NCBI RefSeq assembly: GCF_007992095.1
Contig: NZ_BJZP01000016.1
Location: 34,932-98,931, forward strand
Length of the DNA stretch: 64,000 nucleotides
Source of the DNA: Paenirhizobium naphthalenivorans
Lineage (GTDB): Bacteria > Pseudomonadota > Alphaproteobacteria > Rhizobiales > Rhizobiaceae
Reading direction: 5' to 3'
Position 1 is the stretch's first letter, and every line of letters starts with the position of its first letter. The position numbers and the translations under genes are program-made. Positions 26,674 to 35,836 of the stretch are shown one piece after another. The notes beneath the pieces were generated by a model. It saw nothing but the letters and a program-made list of their open reading frames with translations. It made no database searches and was not told the origin of the DNA.

Positions 26674-26724
26674 TTGACAAAATTGGTCTGACGATTTAAT
26701 AGTGACGAAATTCGATATTCGTCA
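26674..26724 (+). promoter_or_regulatory. Promoter and 22-bp TetR-type operator before the TetR-RND operon
   Basis: A perfect -35 TTGACA lies at 26674-26679 with a -10-like TTTAAT at 26695-26700. Immediately downstream is a 22-bp palindrome (26703-26724) with perfect 7-bp arms TGACGAA and TTCGTCA and a central TCGA, 18 of 22 positions symmetric. It lies where a bound repressor would block initiation, 19 bp before the TetR ATG, fitting autorepression. Confidence 0.75.
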
Positions 26725-26743
26725 GTCATCAGAGATAGGCAAT

Positions 26744-27364
26744 ATGAACGCTTCCCATTCGCCCGCCGAACAGCACCCGGACAGTGCCGTGCGGCAGGAA
26801 AATATCAGGCGCATTCTTGAAGCCGCCGAACGTCTTTTCCGCCATTATGGCTATGGCAAGACCACGGTGGCGGACATCGCTCGCGACCTTGGCATGTCGC
26901 CCGCCAACATCTACCGTTTCTTCGATTCCAAGAACGAGATCCTCCAGGAACTCTGCCGTAGCATGCTGGGTGCGGGCCACGAGCGTGCACTGCAGATTGC
27001 CGCCATGCCCGTCAGTGCCGAGGAAAGGCTGCGTCGTTTCGTCGAAATGGAACACCGGATGACGGTTGAGACCATGATGGACGCCGAGAAGGTGCATGAG
27101 ATGGTCATCGTCGCGATCGAGCAGAACTGGGATGCGATCGAGCGGCATATCGACCGGATGAACGACGTGGTCGAGACCATCATCTCTGACGGGATCGCGG
27201 ACGGAGAATTCGTGGCGCAGGACGCACGCGTCGCCGCCCGCTGTTTCGGAGCGAGTACACTCTTGCTCAGCCATCCGCAGTTGGTGGCGCAATGCCTTTA
27301 CAAGGAAAACCGCGCCTCGCCGCAGGAACTGACCGATTTCGCCATTCGAGCGCTCAAACGCTGA
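26744..27364 (+). CDS. TetR-family repressor of the adjacent RND efflux operon
   Basis: The 206-residue protein from ATG 26744 has GAGATAGG just upstream as ribosome site. An upstream GTG (26702) would put the operator palindrome inside the coding region and is rejected. Residues about 25-70 form the TetR helix-turn-helix (TTVADIARDLGMSPANIYRFF). The C-terminal ligand domain is variable. The genes for a lipoprotein adaptor and an RND pump follow on the same strand, 59 bp downstream. A 22-bp palindrome in its promoter is the likely operator, so it should repress itself and the pump until a pump substrate binds. The ligand is unknown. Confidence 0.93.
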   Translation: MNASHSPAEQHPDSAVRQENIRRILEAAERLFRHYGYGKTTVADIARDLGMSPANIYRFFDSKNEILQELCRSMLGAGHERALQIAAMPVSAEERLRRFVEMEHRMTVETMMDAEKVHEMVIVAIEQNWDAIERHIDRMNDVVETIISDGIADGEFVAQDARVAARCFGASTLLLSHPQLVAQCLYKENRASPQELTDFAIRALKR

Positions 27365-27423
27365 TTTTCGCAACCTTGGAAGCGCGTCGAGCGCCAAGGT
27401 GGCCAATCGCCAAGGAAATAACG

Positions 27424-28554
27424 ATGTACAAGATGTCTCTCTTTTCCCTGCTGCTTGCGGCGGCGCTGGCCGGATGTTCGGCGGAAACCGCCGAAGTGCC
27501 GAAGGAAAACATCCGCCCGGTGAAGGTGGTCGAGATCGCCCCTGCCACGACAACGCGCGAGCTTTCCTATTCCGGGGCCGTGCGGGCGCGCAGCGAAACG
27601 CCGGCCGGCTTCCGGGTCGGCGGCAAGATCGTTGAGCGAAAGGCCGATATCGGCGATCGTGTCGCTGCCGGCGACGTGCTGGCCCGTCTTGATGCGACCG
27701 ATTACGAGCTTTCGCTGGCCAGCGCCCGTGCCAATCTCGTCGCCGCCGAGCGGCAGGTGGAGACTGCAGCATTCGCGATGAACCGCGCCGATCAGCTCTT
27801 CAAGCAGCAGGTCGCTGCCAAGGCGCAGCTTGAACAGGCACAACTTGTCTATAATCAGGCGGTCGCGGCGCGGGATTCGGCCAAGGCAACGCTGGCCCAA
27901 GCGGAGAATCAGGTTGCCTATGCGGAGCTGAAAGCCGACCGCGACGGTATCGTGACCGCGGTCCATGCCGATGCCGGCCAGGTGGTCGCTGCCGGGACGC
28001 CAGTCGTGACCGTTGCCGTCGGCGGCGAAAAGGAAGTGTCGATCGCCGTGCCGGAGAGCGACGTCTTCGCGTTTACCCCCGGCAAAGCTGTCGAGGTTGG
28101 GTTGTGGTCGAACGACAAGCTGATGCTTAAAGGAACCGTCCGCGAAGTGGCCGGCAGCGCCGATCCAGCCTCACGCACTTTCGCGGTGCGCATCGCCGTG
28201 CCAGACGATGCACGCGTGCTTCTCGGCATGACGGCTTCGGTCAAGGCTGTGGCCGACGGCGACCGTTCGCTTTTTGACCTGCCGCTCAGCGCACTGGCGC
28301 GGGGGGCTGCCGACCGTCCGGTTGTCTGGACAGTCGATCCGGCGGCTCAGACCGTGCATGAACGGTCTATCACTGTCGTCGATTTTGCAGACGATGGGGT
28401 TCGCGTCTCCGATGGGCTCAATGCGGGAGACCTAGTGGTTGTGGCGGGTACTCAGTTCATGGCGGAAGGCCTCAAGGTCAAGGCTTTAGGTCATGAGGCC
28501 AGGCAAGCCGCGCTCATGCCGGACACGACCGCTGCGATTGCGCAGATACGCTGA
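27424..28554 (+). CDS. RND efflux periplasmic adaptor lipoprotein (AcrA/MexA family)
   Basis: The 376-residue protein from ATG 27424 is preceded by AAGGAAATAACG. The N-terminus is a lipoprotein signal with the lipobox LAGC (Cys at about residue 17), so it is anchored by a lipid to the inner membrane. The barrel-sandwich, lipoyl-like domain (about 60-180), the short alpha-hairpin with the AKAQLEQAQLVYNQA repeat, and the beta-barrel follow the membrane fusion protein family. It links the RND pump encoded next to an outer membrane channel that is not in this window. It is 21 bp before the pump gene. Confidence 0.93.
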   Translation: MYKMSLFSLLLAAALAGCSAETAEVPKENIRPVKVVEIAPATTTRELSYSGAVRARSETPAGFRVGGKIVERKADIGDRVAAGDVLARLDATDYELSLASARANLVAAERQVETAAFAMNRADQLFKQQVAAKAQLEQAQLVYNQAVAARDSAKATLAQAENQVAYAELKADRDGIVTAVHADAGQVVAAGTPVVTVAVGGEKEVSIAVPESDVFAFTPGKAVEVGLWSNDKLMLKGTVREVAGSADPASRTFAVRIAVPDDARVLLGMTASVKAVADGDRSLFDLPLSALARGAADRPVVWTVDPAAQTVHERSITVVDFADDGVRVSDGLNAGDLVVVAGTQFMAEGLKVKALGHEARQAALMPDTTAAIAQIR

Positions 28555-28575
28555 ATTAGGGCCCAGAGAGAGTGC

Positions 28576-31500
28576 ATGAACACCATGATGTCGTCCAACA
28601 ATGACAAGGGCTCCTTCAATCTGTCGCGCTGGGCGATTGCCCACCCGAGCATGGCACGTTTCCTGTTCGGCCTGATCCTGATCGCCGGCGTGCTTGGCCT
28701 CATGCGCATGGGGCAGAAGGAGGATCCCGATTTCACCTTCCGCGTTATGGTCGTACAGGCCGTCTGGCCCGGCGCCTCGATCACCGACATGCAGGACCAG
28801 GTGGTCAACAAGATCGAGCGCAAATTGCAGGAAGTGCCGCATCTCGACTGGGTGAAATCCTATACGCGCGCCGGCAGTGCCATCATCACCCTTCAGGTGA
28901 AGGGGGACACAAATGCGGACGAGGTGGCCGATGCCTTCTACCAAGTCCGAAAGAAGGTTGGCGACATCTCGAGCGATTTGCCTGAAGGACTGCTGGGTCC
29001 CTACTTCAACGACGAGTTCGGCGATACCTTCATCACGCTGCATTCGTTATCCGGTGACGGCTACAGCTATCCCGAGCTCAAGGACTTCGCCATCCAGGCC
29101 CGCGACATGCTTTTGACGACGCCGGGTGTCGAAAAGGCGGTGATCCTTGGTGATCAGCCACAGAAAATCTATATCGACGTCTCGTCCAAAGTGTTGGCCG
29201 AGCGTGGCCTGACCTTCAATGACCTGAAGAATGCACTGGCAGGTCAGAATGCGATCGATCCGGCCGGCACGATCGATACCGGCGAACGTTCGGTACGGAT
29301 CTCCGTCGACGGCGGTTTTGGGCGGGCCGGCGACATCCGGGAACTGAGGCTACGCGCCGGTCAGCAGGTGACCCGGCTTGGTGATATCGCCACCATCAGC
29401 GAAGGCACCGAGGAACCGTTCCAGCGCAAGTTCCGCTTCAATGGGCAAGACAGCGTCCAGGTCGGCGTCGTCATGGCCAAAGGTTTCAATGTCACGGATG
29501 TCGGCAAGGCCGTCGAGCAGACCCTGCAACGCTTCGAGGCCTCGCTGCCGCATGGCGTCGAGGTCGCGCAAATTTCCAACCAGCCTGAAGTTGTGCATGA
29601 GGCAATCCGCGAATTCATGAAGGCGTTGGTCGAAGCGCTGGCGATCGTGCTGGTCGTCTCGTTCCTGTCGATCGGCTGGCGCTCAGGCCTTGTTATCGCC
29701 ATCGCCATTCCATTGGTGCTCGCCGCGACTTTCGCGATCATGTACGAACTGGGCATCGACCTGCAGCGCATTTCACTCGGCGCGCTGATCATCGCGCTCG
29801 GTCTTCTAGTCGATGACGCGATGATTGTCGTCGAGATGATGGAGCGCAAGCTTGAGGAGGGTCTGCACAAGATCGATGCGGCGAGCTTTGCCTACACCTC
29901 GACCGCGTTTCCGATGCTGACCGGCACGCTGATCACCACGGCCGGCTTCATCCCGGTCGGTTTCGCCGAATCGACGGCTGGCGAATATGTCCGCACGCTG
30001 TTCTATGTCGTGGGCATCTCGCTTGTCGTCTCTTGGTTCGTGGCAGTCTATTTTACGCCTTGGCTCGGCTACATGATCCTCAAGCAGCGGCACCATGCCG
30101 GCAGCCATCAGGACGTTTTCGATACTGGCTTCTATCATCGTTTGCGCGCAACCGTCGGCTGGGCGGTTCGCCACCGGCTGATTGTGCTCGCCCTGACGCT
30201 CGGCACTTTCGTCACCAGTCTCTGGTCCTTCCAGTTCATTCCGCAGAGCTTCTTCCCGGCGTCGTCGCGGCCGGAGATCCTCGTCGATCTCTGGCTGCCG
30301 GAGGGCACCAGCATTCATGAGGTGGAGAACCAGGCCAAGGCGCTGGAAGCCCGGATCATGGACGATCCCGACAAGCGTTTCGTCGCCACCTATATCGGAG
30401 AGGGAGCGCCACGCTTCTTCCTGCCGCTCGATCAGCAGTTGCGCAATCCGAACTTCGCCCAGTTGCTCGTCATGGCTAATGACGAACCGGCGCGCGAACG
30501 GATGATCCTCAAGCTGCGTGCCATGCTTGCGTCGGATTTTCCGGAGATCCGCTCGAAAGTCGACCGCCTCTTCCTCGGGCCGCCGACCGGTTGGCCTGTA
30601 CAGATGCGCGTCACCGGCCCGGATCGTGCCGAGGTGCGCCGCATCGCCGATGACGTGAAAAAGGTCTATCTCGCCAATCCGCTTCTGGGTGCCGTACACG
30701 ACGATTGGCTGGAGCCGGTGCCTGCGATGAAACTGGTGGTCGACCAGGATCGTGCGCGTGCGCTTGGCGTCACTTCGCAGCGGCTCAGGCAGATGCTGCA
30801 AGCGACGATGAGCGGGGCGCCGCTGGCCGATGTGCGTGCCGGCGAGGAGACGATCTCGATCGTCGCTCGCGAACCGCAGGATAGCCGCCAGCTGCTGACA
30901 GCGGTCAATTCGGTCTACATTCCGACGGACAACGGCGCCTTTGTACCCCTGTCGCAGGTGGCCCGTGTCGTGCCCGTGCTCGAACAGGGGATCGAATGGC
31001 GACGCAATCGCCTCCCGTCAATCACCGTGCGCGCCACCTTGCCGGACGGTGTGCAATCGAACGAAGTGGTCACTGAGCTTTATGGACAACTGCAGGGCCT
31101 GCGCGCCTCGCTTGCGCCTGGCTATAAGATCGAGGTGCAGGGCGGGGCGGAAGACAGCGCCGAGAGCCAGGCGTCAATCGCCGCAAAGGCGCCGGTGATG
31201 CTACTCGTCATCGTCGTTCTGCTGATGATTCAGCTGCAGCATTTCGGCAAGGCGATGCTGGTGCTGGCAACCGGCCCACTCGGCATCATCGGAGCGGCGG
31301 CGGCCCTGCTGATCAGCGGCGCGCCCTTTGGCTTCGTCGCCATCTTGGGCGTCATTGCACTGCTCGGCATTATCATTCGCAACTCGATCATCCTGATCGA
31401 CCAGATCGACCAGGACATTGCTGCCGGCATGGAGCGATCGGAAGCGATCATCGGATCGGCGATACGCCGTTTCCGGCCGATCATGCTTACCGCGCTCACC

Positions 31501-31728
31501 GCCGTCCTGGCGCTGATCCCAATCTCGCGCGGCGTGTTCTGGGGGCCGCTCGCCTATGCGATGATGGGCGGCATTCTGGTGGCGACTGTACTCACTATCC
31601 TCGTTCTGCCGGCAGCCTACGCCTTGTTTTTCGGCCGCGAGCCACGGAGCAAAGATGATCGTGACGCGAAGGCGGCCGGTGGGCGTGAAAATCAGAACCA
31701 GCCGTTTCCGGCCGCCGCTGCGGAATGA
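28576..31728 (+). CDS. RND efflux transporter permease (AcrB family)
   Basis: The 1050-residue protein starts at ATG 28576 after GAGAGAG. An N-terminal membrane helix (LFGLILIAGVLGLM) is followed by two large periplasmic loops (about 50-330 and 560-860) and two clusters of six helices. LLVDDAMIVVEMME in helix 4 carries the acidic residues of the proton relay. The length matches HAE-type RND pumps. It exports hydrophobic compounds using the proton motive force and pairs with the adaptor encoded 21 bp upstream. An outer-membrane TolC-like partner must come from elsewhere. It ends 3 bp before the convergent oxidoreductase gene. Confidence 0.95.
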   Translation: MNTMMSSNNDKGSFNLSRWAIAHPSMARFLFGLILIAGVLGLMRMGQKEDPDFTFRVMVVQAVWPGASITDMQDQVVNKIERKLQEVPHLDWVKSYTRAGSAIITLQVKGDTNADEVADAFYQVRKKVGDISSDLPEGLLGPYFNDEFGDTFITLHSLSGDGYSYPELKDFAIQARDMLLTTPGVEKAVILGDQPQKIYIDVSSKVLAERGLTFNDLKNALAGQNAIDPAGTIDTGERSVRISVDGGFGRAGDIRELRLRAGQQVTRLGDIATISEGTEEPFQRKFRFNGQDSVQVGVVMAKGFNVTDVGKAVEQTLQRFEASLPHGVEVAQISNQPEVVHEAIREFMKALVEALAIVLVVSFLSIGWRSGLVIAIAIPLVLAATFAIMYELGIDLQRISLGALIIALGLLVDDAMIVVEMMERKLEEGLHKIDAASFAYTSTAFPMLTGTLITTAGFIPVGFAESTAGEYVRTLFYVVGISLVVSWFVAVYFTPWLGYMILKQRHHAGSHQDVFDTGFYHRLRATVGWAVRHRLIVLALTLGTFVTSLWSFQFIPQSFFPASSRPEILVDLWLPEGTSIHEVENQAKALEARIMDDPDKRFVATYIGEGAPRFFLPLDQQLRNPNFAQLLVMANDEPARERMILKLRAMLASDFPEIRSKVDRLFLGPPTGWPVQMRVTGPDRAEVRRIADDVKKVYLANPLLGAVHDDWLEPVPAMKLVVDQDRARALGVTSQRLRQMLQATMSGAPLADVRAGEETISIVAREPQDSRQLLTAVNSVYIPTDNGAFVPLSQVARVVPVLEQGIEWRRNRLPSITVRATLPDGVQSNEVVTELYGQLQGLRASLAPGYKIEVQGGAEDSAESQASIAAKAPVMLLVIVVLLMIQLQHFGKAMLVLATGPLGIIGAAAALLISGAPFGFVAILGVIALLGIIIRNSIILIDQIDQDIAAGMERSEAIIGSAIRRFRPIMLTALTAVLALIPISRGVFWGPLAYAMMGGILVATVLTILVLPAAYALFFGREPRSKDDRDAKAAGGRENQNQPFPAAAAE

Positions 31729-31731
31729 AGC

Positions 31732-32736
31732 TCAGCAGCTGACGTCGATGACAACGCGGCCGCGGATCTGTCCTGCGACGATCGCGTCCGCCAGTTCCTG
31801 TATCTTCGACATCGGCTCGACGGTCGTCAGGGCTGAGAGGTGGGCGCGGTCGAGTTGGTCAGCGAGCGTCTGCCAGGCACGCTGGCGTTTGGCTAACGGC
31901 GCGAAGACAGAATCGACACCGAGCAGCGCCACACTCCTTAGTATATGTGGCAGCACGGTCGCCGGCAGATCTGCACCACCAGCGAGACCACAGGCTGCCA
32001 CAGCGCCGCCATAGACGGTTTGCGACAGCACGTTGGCCAGCGTCGTGGACCCGACACTGTCGACGGCGCCCGACCACCGCTCTTTCTGCAAGGGCGCGCC
32101 CTTCTCCGTGAGGCTGGCGCGATCGATGAAGGCAGTGGCACCGAGCGATGTCAGATAGTCATGCGTTTCGGGGCGCCCGGTCGAGGCGGTAACACGGTAG
32201 CCCTTGGCGGCAAGCAGGCTGACCGCGATCGAGCCTACGCCACCGGCCGCCCCCGTGACCAGAACCTCGCCTCCACCCGGCTTGATCACCCCCCAGTCCT
32301 CCAGCGCATTGACGCAGAGTGCAGCTGTGTAGCCGGCCGTGCCGATCGCCATCGACTGTTCGAGCGTGATGCCCTTGGGCAGGCCCATCAGCCATTCGGC
32401 CTTGACATTCTGGAAGCGCGAATAACCGCCCCATTCGGTCTCGGACATGCCAAAGCCGTTGAGGATGACCTTGTCGCCTGTCTTCCACAGCGGTGAGCGG
32501 GAGGAAACGACGGTGCCGGCAAGATCGGCGCCGGCGACCATTGGCGTGCGCCGGGCGATTCGCCCTTTGCCGGAAACGGCGAGCCCATCCTTGTAGTTCA
32601 GCGTAGAGTAAGCGATCTCCACCAGAACGTCGTTGTCGGGCAGGTCGGCCTTTGTGAGCTGACGGAAGGCCGCTTTCGGCTTGCCGTCGACGGTGTCGAT
32701 AACAACCGCGGTGAAGGTCTCGTTCATGCTCGTCAT
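31732..32736 (-). CDS. AcuI/YhdH-like MDR oxidoreductase (acrylyl-CoA reductase family)
   Basis: The 334-residue protein starts at ATG 32736, preceded by GGGAGGCGT. A longer reading would start in non-homologous sequence. It is a medium-chain dehydrogenase/reductase with the NADPH-binding motif VTGAAGGVGSIAVSLLAAKG, lacks the structural zinc cysteines and carries the STLNYKDGLAVSGKG segment typical of YhdH/AcuI, which reduces acrylyl-CoA to propionyl-CoA. It stands alone on the minus strand, convergent with the RND gene. Whether acrylate is really the substrate is not shown. Confidence 0.88.
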   Translation of the reverse strand: MTSMNETFTAVVIDTVDGKPKAAFRQLTKADLPDNDVLVEIAYSTLNYKDGLAVSGKGRIARRTPMVAGADLAGTVVSSRSPLWKTGDKVILNGFGMSETEWGGYSRFQNVKAEWLMGLPKGITLEQSMAIGTAGYTAALCVNALEDWGVIKPGGGEVLVTGAAGGVGSIAVSLLAAKGYRVTASTGRPETHDYLTSLGATAFIDRASLTEKGAPLQKERWSGAVDSVGSTTLANVLSQTVYGGAVAACGLAGGADLPATVLPHILRSVALLGVDSVFAPLAKRQRAWQTLADQLDRAHLSALTTVEPMSKIQELADAIVAGQIRGRVVIDVSC

Positions 32737-32903
32737 ACGCCTCCCTATGCAACCTGTCTTGCCATCACATGGCGGTGTTACCGCCTTGCGCAACCGCTCG
32801 CTGACAGCGTGCTGGAGCATGGCACGAGCTGCCACGTTTCGTCACGTTTTTTTTCAGGCGTTTAACCGGTAGCGGAAATCGCAATTTCCGGCAGGTGCCG
32901 AAA

Positions 32904-34643
32904 CTAGGCGGTCTCTTCCTGGGGGAGCAACCCACTGGCCTTGAGCAGTGAGGCAAAGCGCCCGCCGCTCTTGCTGAGTTCGTCATAGCCGCCCATTTCG
33001 ACGATCCGGCCATGGTCGAGGAAGAGGACAATGTCGGCCTCGCGCACGGTCGATAGCCGGTGGGCTATGATAAAGGTCGTGCGGTTCATACGCAGACGGT
33101 CGATCGCCATCTTGACCCGCGCCTCGGTTTCCACGTCCAGCGCGCTGGTCGCTTCGTCGAGCACGAGGATCGGCGCGTTCTTCAGGATGGCGCGAGCAAT
33201 CGCTATGCGTTGCCGCTCGCCGCCGGATAGACGGTTGCCACGCTCGCCGACAACGGTGGTAAGGCCGCTCAGCCGGCTTTCGATGAAATCGGTGGCGGCT
33301 GCCGCCTCCGCGGCTTTCCGAACATCTTCGTCGCTCGCATCCTCGCGACCGAGGCGAATATTGTCTTGGATCGAGCGATTGAGCAGGCCGGCGTCCTGGA
33401 AGACGGTAGCGATCGATTGGCGCAGAGACTTGCGGGTGATTGTCCTGATATCGGTGCCGTCGATCAGGATTGACCCCTTTTGTGGTTCGTGGACCCGCTG
33501 CAGGAGATTGATCAGCGTCGTCTTGCCGGCTCCGGTCGGGCCGACGATGGCTATGGTCTGGCCCGCCTTAACCGTGAACGACACGTCGTGCACGCCCTGC
33601 GTGGTGTTGGCGAAGTCGAACGATACGTCGCGGAATTCGACGTTGCCTTTCACGTCCGTCAGCTCGGCGGCGCCGGCCGGCTCATCGCGTTCCTGAACGG
33701 CATCCTCAAGCTGGTAGAAATCCTCGAGCTTGGCTCGGGCTTCGAAAATCTGGGTGGCGAAGGAGCGCATCTGGTCGAGCCGACCGATGAGCAATCCGGC
33801 AAAGCCTGTAAAGGCAATGATGTCACCAACTTTCAGCTCGCCCCGCTGCACCAGGATCGTGCCGATCACCAGAATGATCAGCATGGAAAGGGTTGAGGCG
33901 ATGCGGTTCAGGGCACTGGCGATCGCCCACCAGTCGAGCACCGGATATTGGGCGGCAAGTAGCTCTTGCGCATATTGTTTGAGCGCCCGTGTCTCCGCCT
34001 CTATTCGGTTGTAACTGTGCAGGACGGACACGTTGCTGATCGAATCGCTGACATGCGAAAAAACCGTGTGATAATGGGTTTCGACCGAGGCTTGACCTTC
34101 CTTGGTCCTGTTCATCACGGTCTTGCCGATCAGCAGATAGAGCACGCTGAGCACAAGCAGCACCAAGGTCAGCCGCCAGTCCATCGAAAACGCGGTTGGG
34201 ATGAGCAGGGCGAGCGCCACGGCCGTCGCCAGATGGGTCCGCATGAACTCGAGCCAGAGGCCGAACAGCGTCTCGCTGGCACGCAGCAGGGTGTGCAGCG
34301 CATTTGAGGTGCCGCGTTGATGGTGCCAACTGAGTGGCATGGAGATGATGCGGCCAAAGGCCTCGGTCAGCAGATCGGCACGTCGGCCGTGCGCCAAACG
34401 GTCGGCTTCGCGGGCGACCAGGACGTAGGCGACCGTGTTGAACACGCCGAAACAGCCCCACGCGATCAGCATGGGCTTCGCGTCGCCTTTTTCCGATATG
34501 GCGTCGATGATGCGCCCGAACAGGATCGGCTCGATGATGGTGATCATCGCCAGCACGATGTTGGCGATCACGACGAGGCTGACTCGGAGGCGGTAGGCCG
34601 AGAGATACCGCAGGGCCTTTATGTAAACCTGGAACAAAGACAA
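32904..34643 (-). CDS. ndvA: Cyclic beta-1,2-glucan ABC exporter (NdvA/ChvA)
   Basis: The 579-residue protein is read from TTG 34643. GAGGGAACG lies just upstream, and the resulting MSLFQVYIKALRYL matches the start of known NdvA proteins. A longer frame from 34709 has no homology at its N-terminus. Residues about 20-310 are a six-helix exporter-type membrane domain. The C-terminal ATPase has GPTGAGKTT (Walker A), LSGGERQRIAIARA (signature), ILVLDEATSALD (Walker B) and IAHRLSTVR (switch His). It exports cyclic beta-1,2-glucan made by NdvB (encoded at 39413-47923), needed for osmotic adaptation and host interaction in rhizobia and agrobacteria. It is separated from ndvB by luxR-type and pyc genes. 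Confidence 0.95.
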   Translation of the reverse strand: MSLFQVYIKALRYLSAYRLRVSLVVIANIVLAMITIIEPILFGRIIDAISEKGDAKPMLIAWGCFGVFNTVAYVLVAREADRLAHGRRADLLTEAFGRIISMPLSWHHQRGTSNALHTLLRASETLFGLWLEFMRTHLATAVALALLIPTAFSMDWRLTLVLLVLSVLYLLIGKTVMNRTKEGQASVETHYHTVFSHVSDSISNVSVLHSYNRIEAETRALKQYAQELLAAQYPVLDWWAIASALNRIASTLSMLIILVIGTILVQRGELKVGDIIAFTGFAGLLIGRLDQMRSFATQIFEARAKLEDFYQLEDAVQERDEPAGAAELTDVKGNVEFRDVSFDFANTTQGVHDVSFTVKAGQTIAIVGPTGAGKTTLINLLQRVHEPQKGSILIDGTDIRTITRKSLRQSIATVFQDAGLLNRSIQDNIRLGREDASDEDVRKAAEAAAATDFIESRLSGLTTVVGERGNRLSGGERQRIAIARAILKNAPILVLDEATSALDVETEARVKMAIDRLRMNRTTFIIAHRLSTVREADIVLFLDHGRIVEMGGYDELSKSGGRFASLLKASGLLPQEETA

Positions 34644-34982
34644 TGGCGTTCCCTCATCGATCGGCCGGTATAGTCGGCAGCTTGAAGCGTTTTTCTTATA
34701 AGTTGGCAAGAGGGTATGCCATTATGCCATAGTGACAAAAACGGATCGAGAGCCGTCCTGTGCCGTCATTCTGTGCTCGTGTGACATTGAAAGGATCATT
34801 AAAACCGCTCACTCTGATCTCTCAGATTTCGCGGGAAAGGCTAAATTTCGTGTTATGAATTTAAAGGCCTCCTAACTCTATCTGTTAGCCTATGCATGCC
34901 TGCCGAACGGCGCTGTAGGAAATAACCGGTGTCGTGTGGTTTTTTCATGGTCTCGTTCGCGAGGCGAGGTTTGGGGGTAGGT
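34644..34982. promoter_or_regulatory. ndvA-luxR divergent intergenic region with two dyads
   Basis: This region drives ndvA to the left and the LuxR gene to the right. Two inverted repeats are visible: TCTGA-N4-TCAGA (34813-34826) and CTAAC-N7-GTTAG (34872-34888). The second is a 17-bp dyad about the size of a lux/tra box but with mismatched inner positions. Either could be a LuxR or other regulator site. No RNA gene is evident. Confidence 0.4.
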
Positions 34983-35723
34983 TTGAGCATTAATCAATTG
35001 ATTCAGTTCCTGGTCGTCGCGGACGAGTGCAGGACGGCCGACGAGGTTATCATCGAGCTGGAAACGTTGCTGCGGCATTATCGTTTCGACTATTATGGAA
35101 TCATTCGTCAGCCGAAGCCGAATGAAAACCCAATGGGGTTGGTCCTGACCGGACGCTGGCCCGAGGGCTGGCCTGAGACCTATATCGCCAAGAAATTCGT
35201 GCTGATCGATCCGACCATCCGTTATCTCGGACAGGCGCAGAAGGGGTTTCGCTGGAACGAGACGATCACCGCCTTCAAGAGCGATCCGCATCGCAAACGC
35301 ATGGAGCGGATGATGATGGACTCGCTCCGCTTCGGCCTGCAGGATGGCTATATTTTTCCGGTCCATGGTCGCACTGGCCTGCTCGGCAATATGACGCTCG
35401 GCGGTCGGCCTGTCGATCTGTCGCCGGTGGAGATGACGCTGTTTGACGCGGTCGCTAAGAAAGCCTTCTGGCGACTGCTCGAATTGCGTCAAGAGACCGG
35501 CGGACTGCAGGAAGCGGCACAGATCGACGCGCGGATGACCCGGCGCGAGATGGAGGTTTTGAACTATCTCGCGGACGGCCTGACGTCGAACGACATCAGC
35601 AAGATCCTCAAGATCTCCAACCATACCGTCGACTGGTACATGAACGGTATCCAGGACAAGCTCAAGGCGAAGAACCGCCAGCATGTTGTGGCGCTGGCTT
35701 TCCGTCTGGGTTTGATTACCTGA
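34983..35723 (+). CDS. LuxR-type AHL-responsive regulator (LuxR solo)
   Basis: Read from TTG 34983 (preceded by GGGGGTAGG), it has 246 residues. GTG 34929 and ATG 34947 are longer alternatives without a ribosome site. The autoinducer domain keeps all hallmark residues at TraR spacing: W-N3-Y (WPETY), Y to DP in nine, DP to W in fourteen (DPTIRY...FRW). The C-terminal helix-turn-helix has E, L and G at the conserved positions (RREMEVLNYLADGLTSNDIS). So it should bind an acyl-homoserine lactone. No luxI-type synthase is in this window, making it a LuxR solo unless one lies elsewhere. It lies between ndvA and pyc. Confidence 0.88.
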   Translation: MSINQLIQFLVVADECRTADEVIIELETLLRHYRFDYYGIIRQPKPNENPMGLVLTGRWPEGWPETYIAKKFVLIDPTIRYLGQAQKGFRWNETITAFKSDPHRKRMERMMMDSLRFGLQDGYIFPVHGRTGLLGNMTLGGRPVDLSPVEMTLFDAVAKKAFWRLLELRQETGGLQEAAQIDARMTRREMEVLNYLADGLTSNDISKILKISNHTVDWYMNGIQDKLKAKNRQHVVALAFRLGLIT

Positions 35724-35836
35724 TTTCCGGCGGAAATTTGGCAATGGTCAACGGGAGAAATTGAACTCTTTGTGACAACGCGATATGGAACTTCGCAGGT
35801 GCAGCATAGGCTGTGCCATAGACGGAGGAGAGCGAT

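Noticed and set aside
35723..35737. Short hairpin (ATTTCC-N3-GGAAAT) after the LuxR gene
   Set aside because: The stem is only 6 bp and has no T run, too weak to call a terminator.
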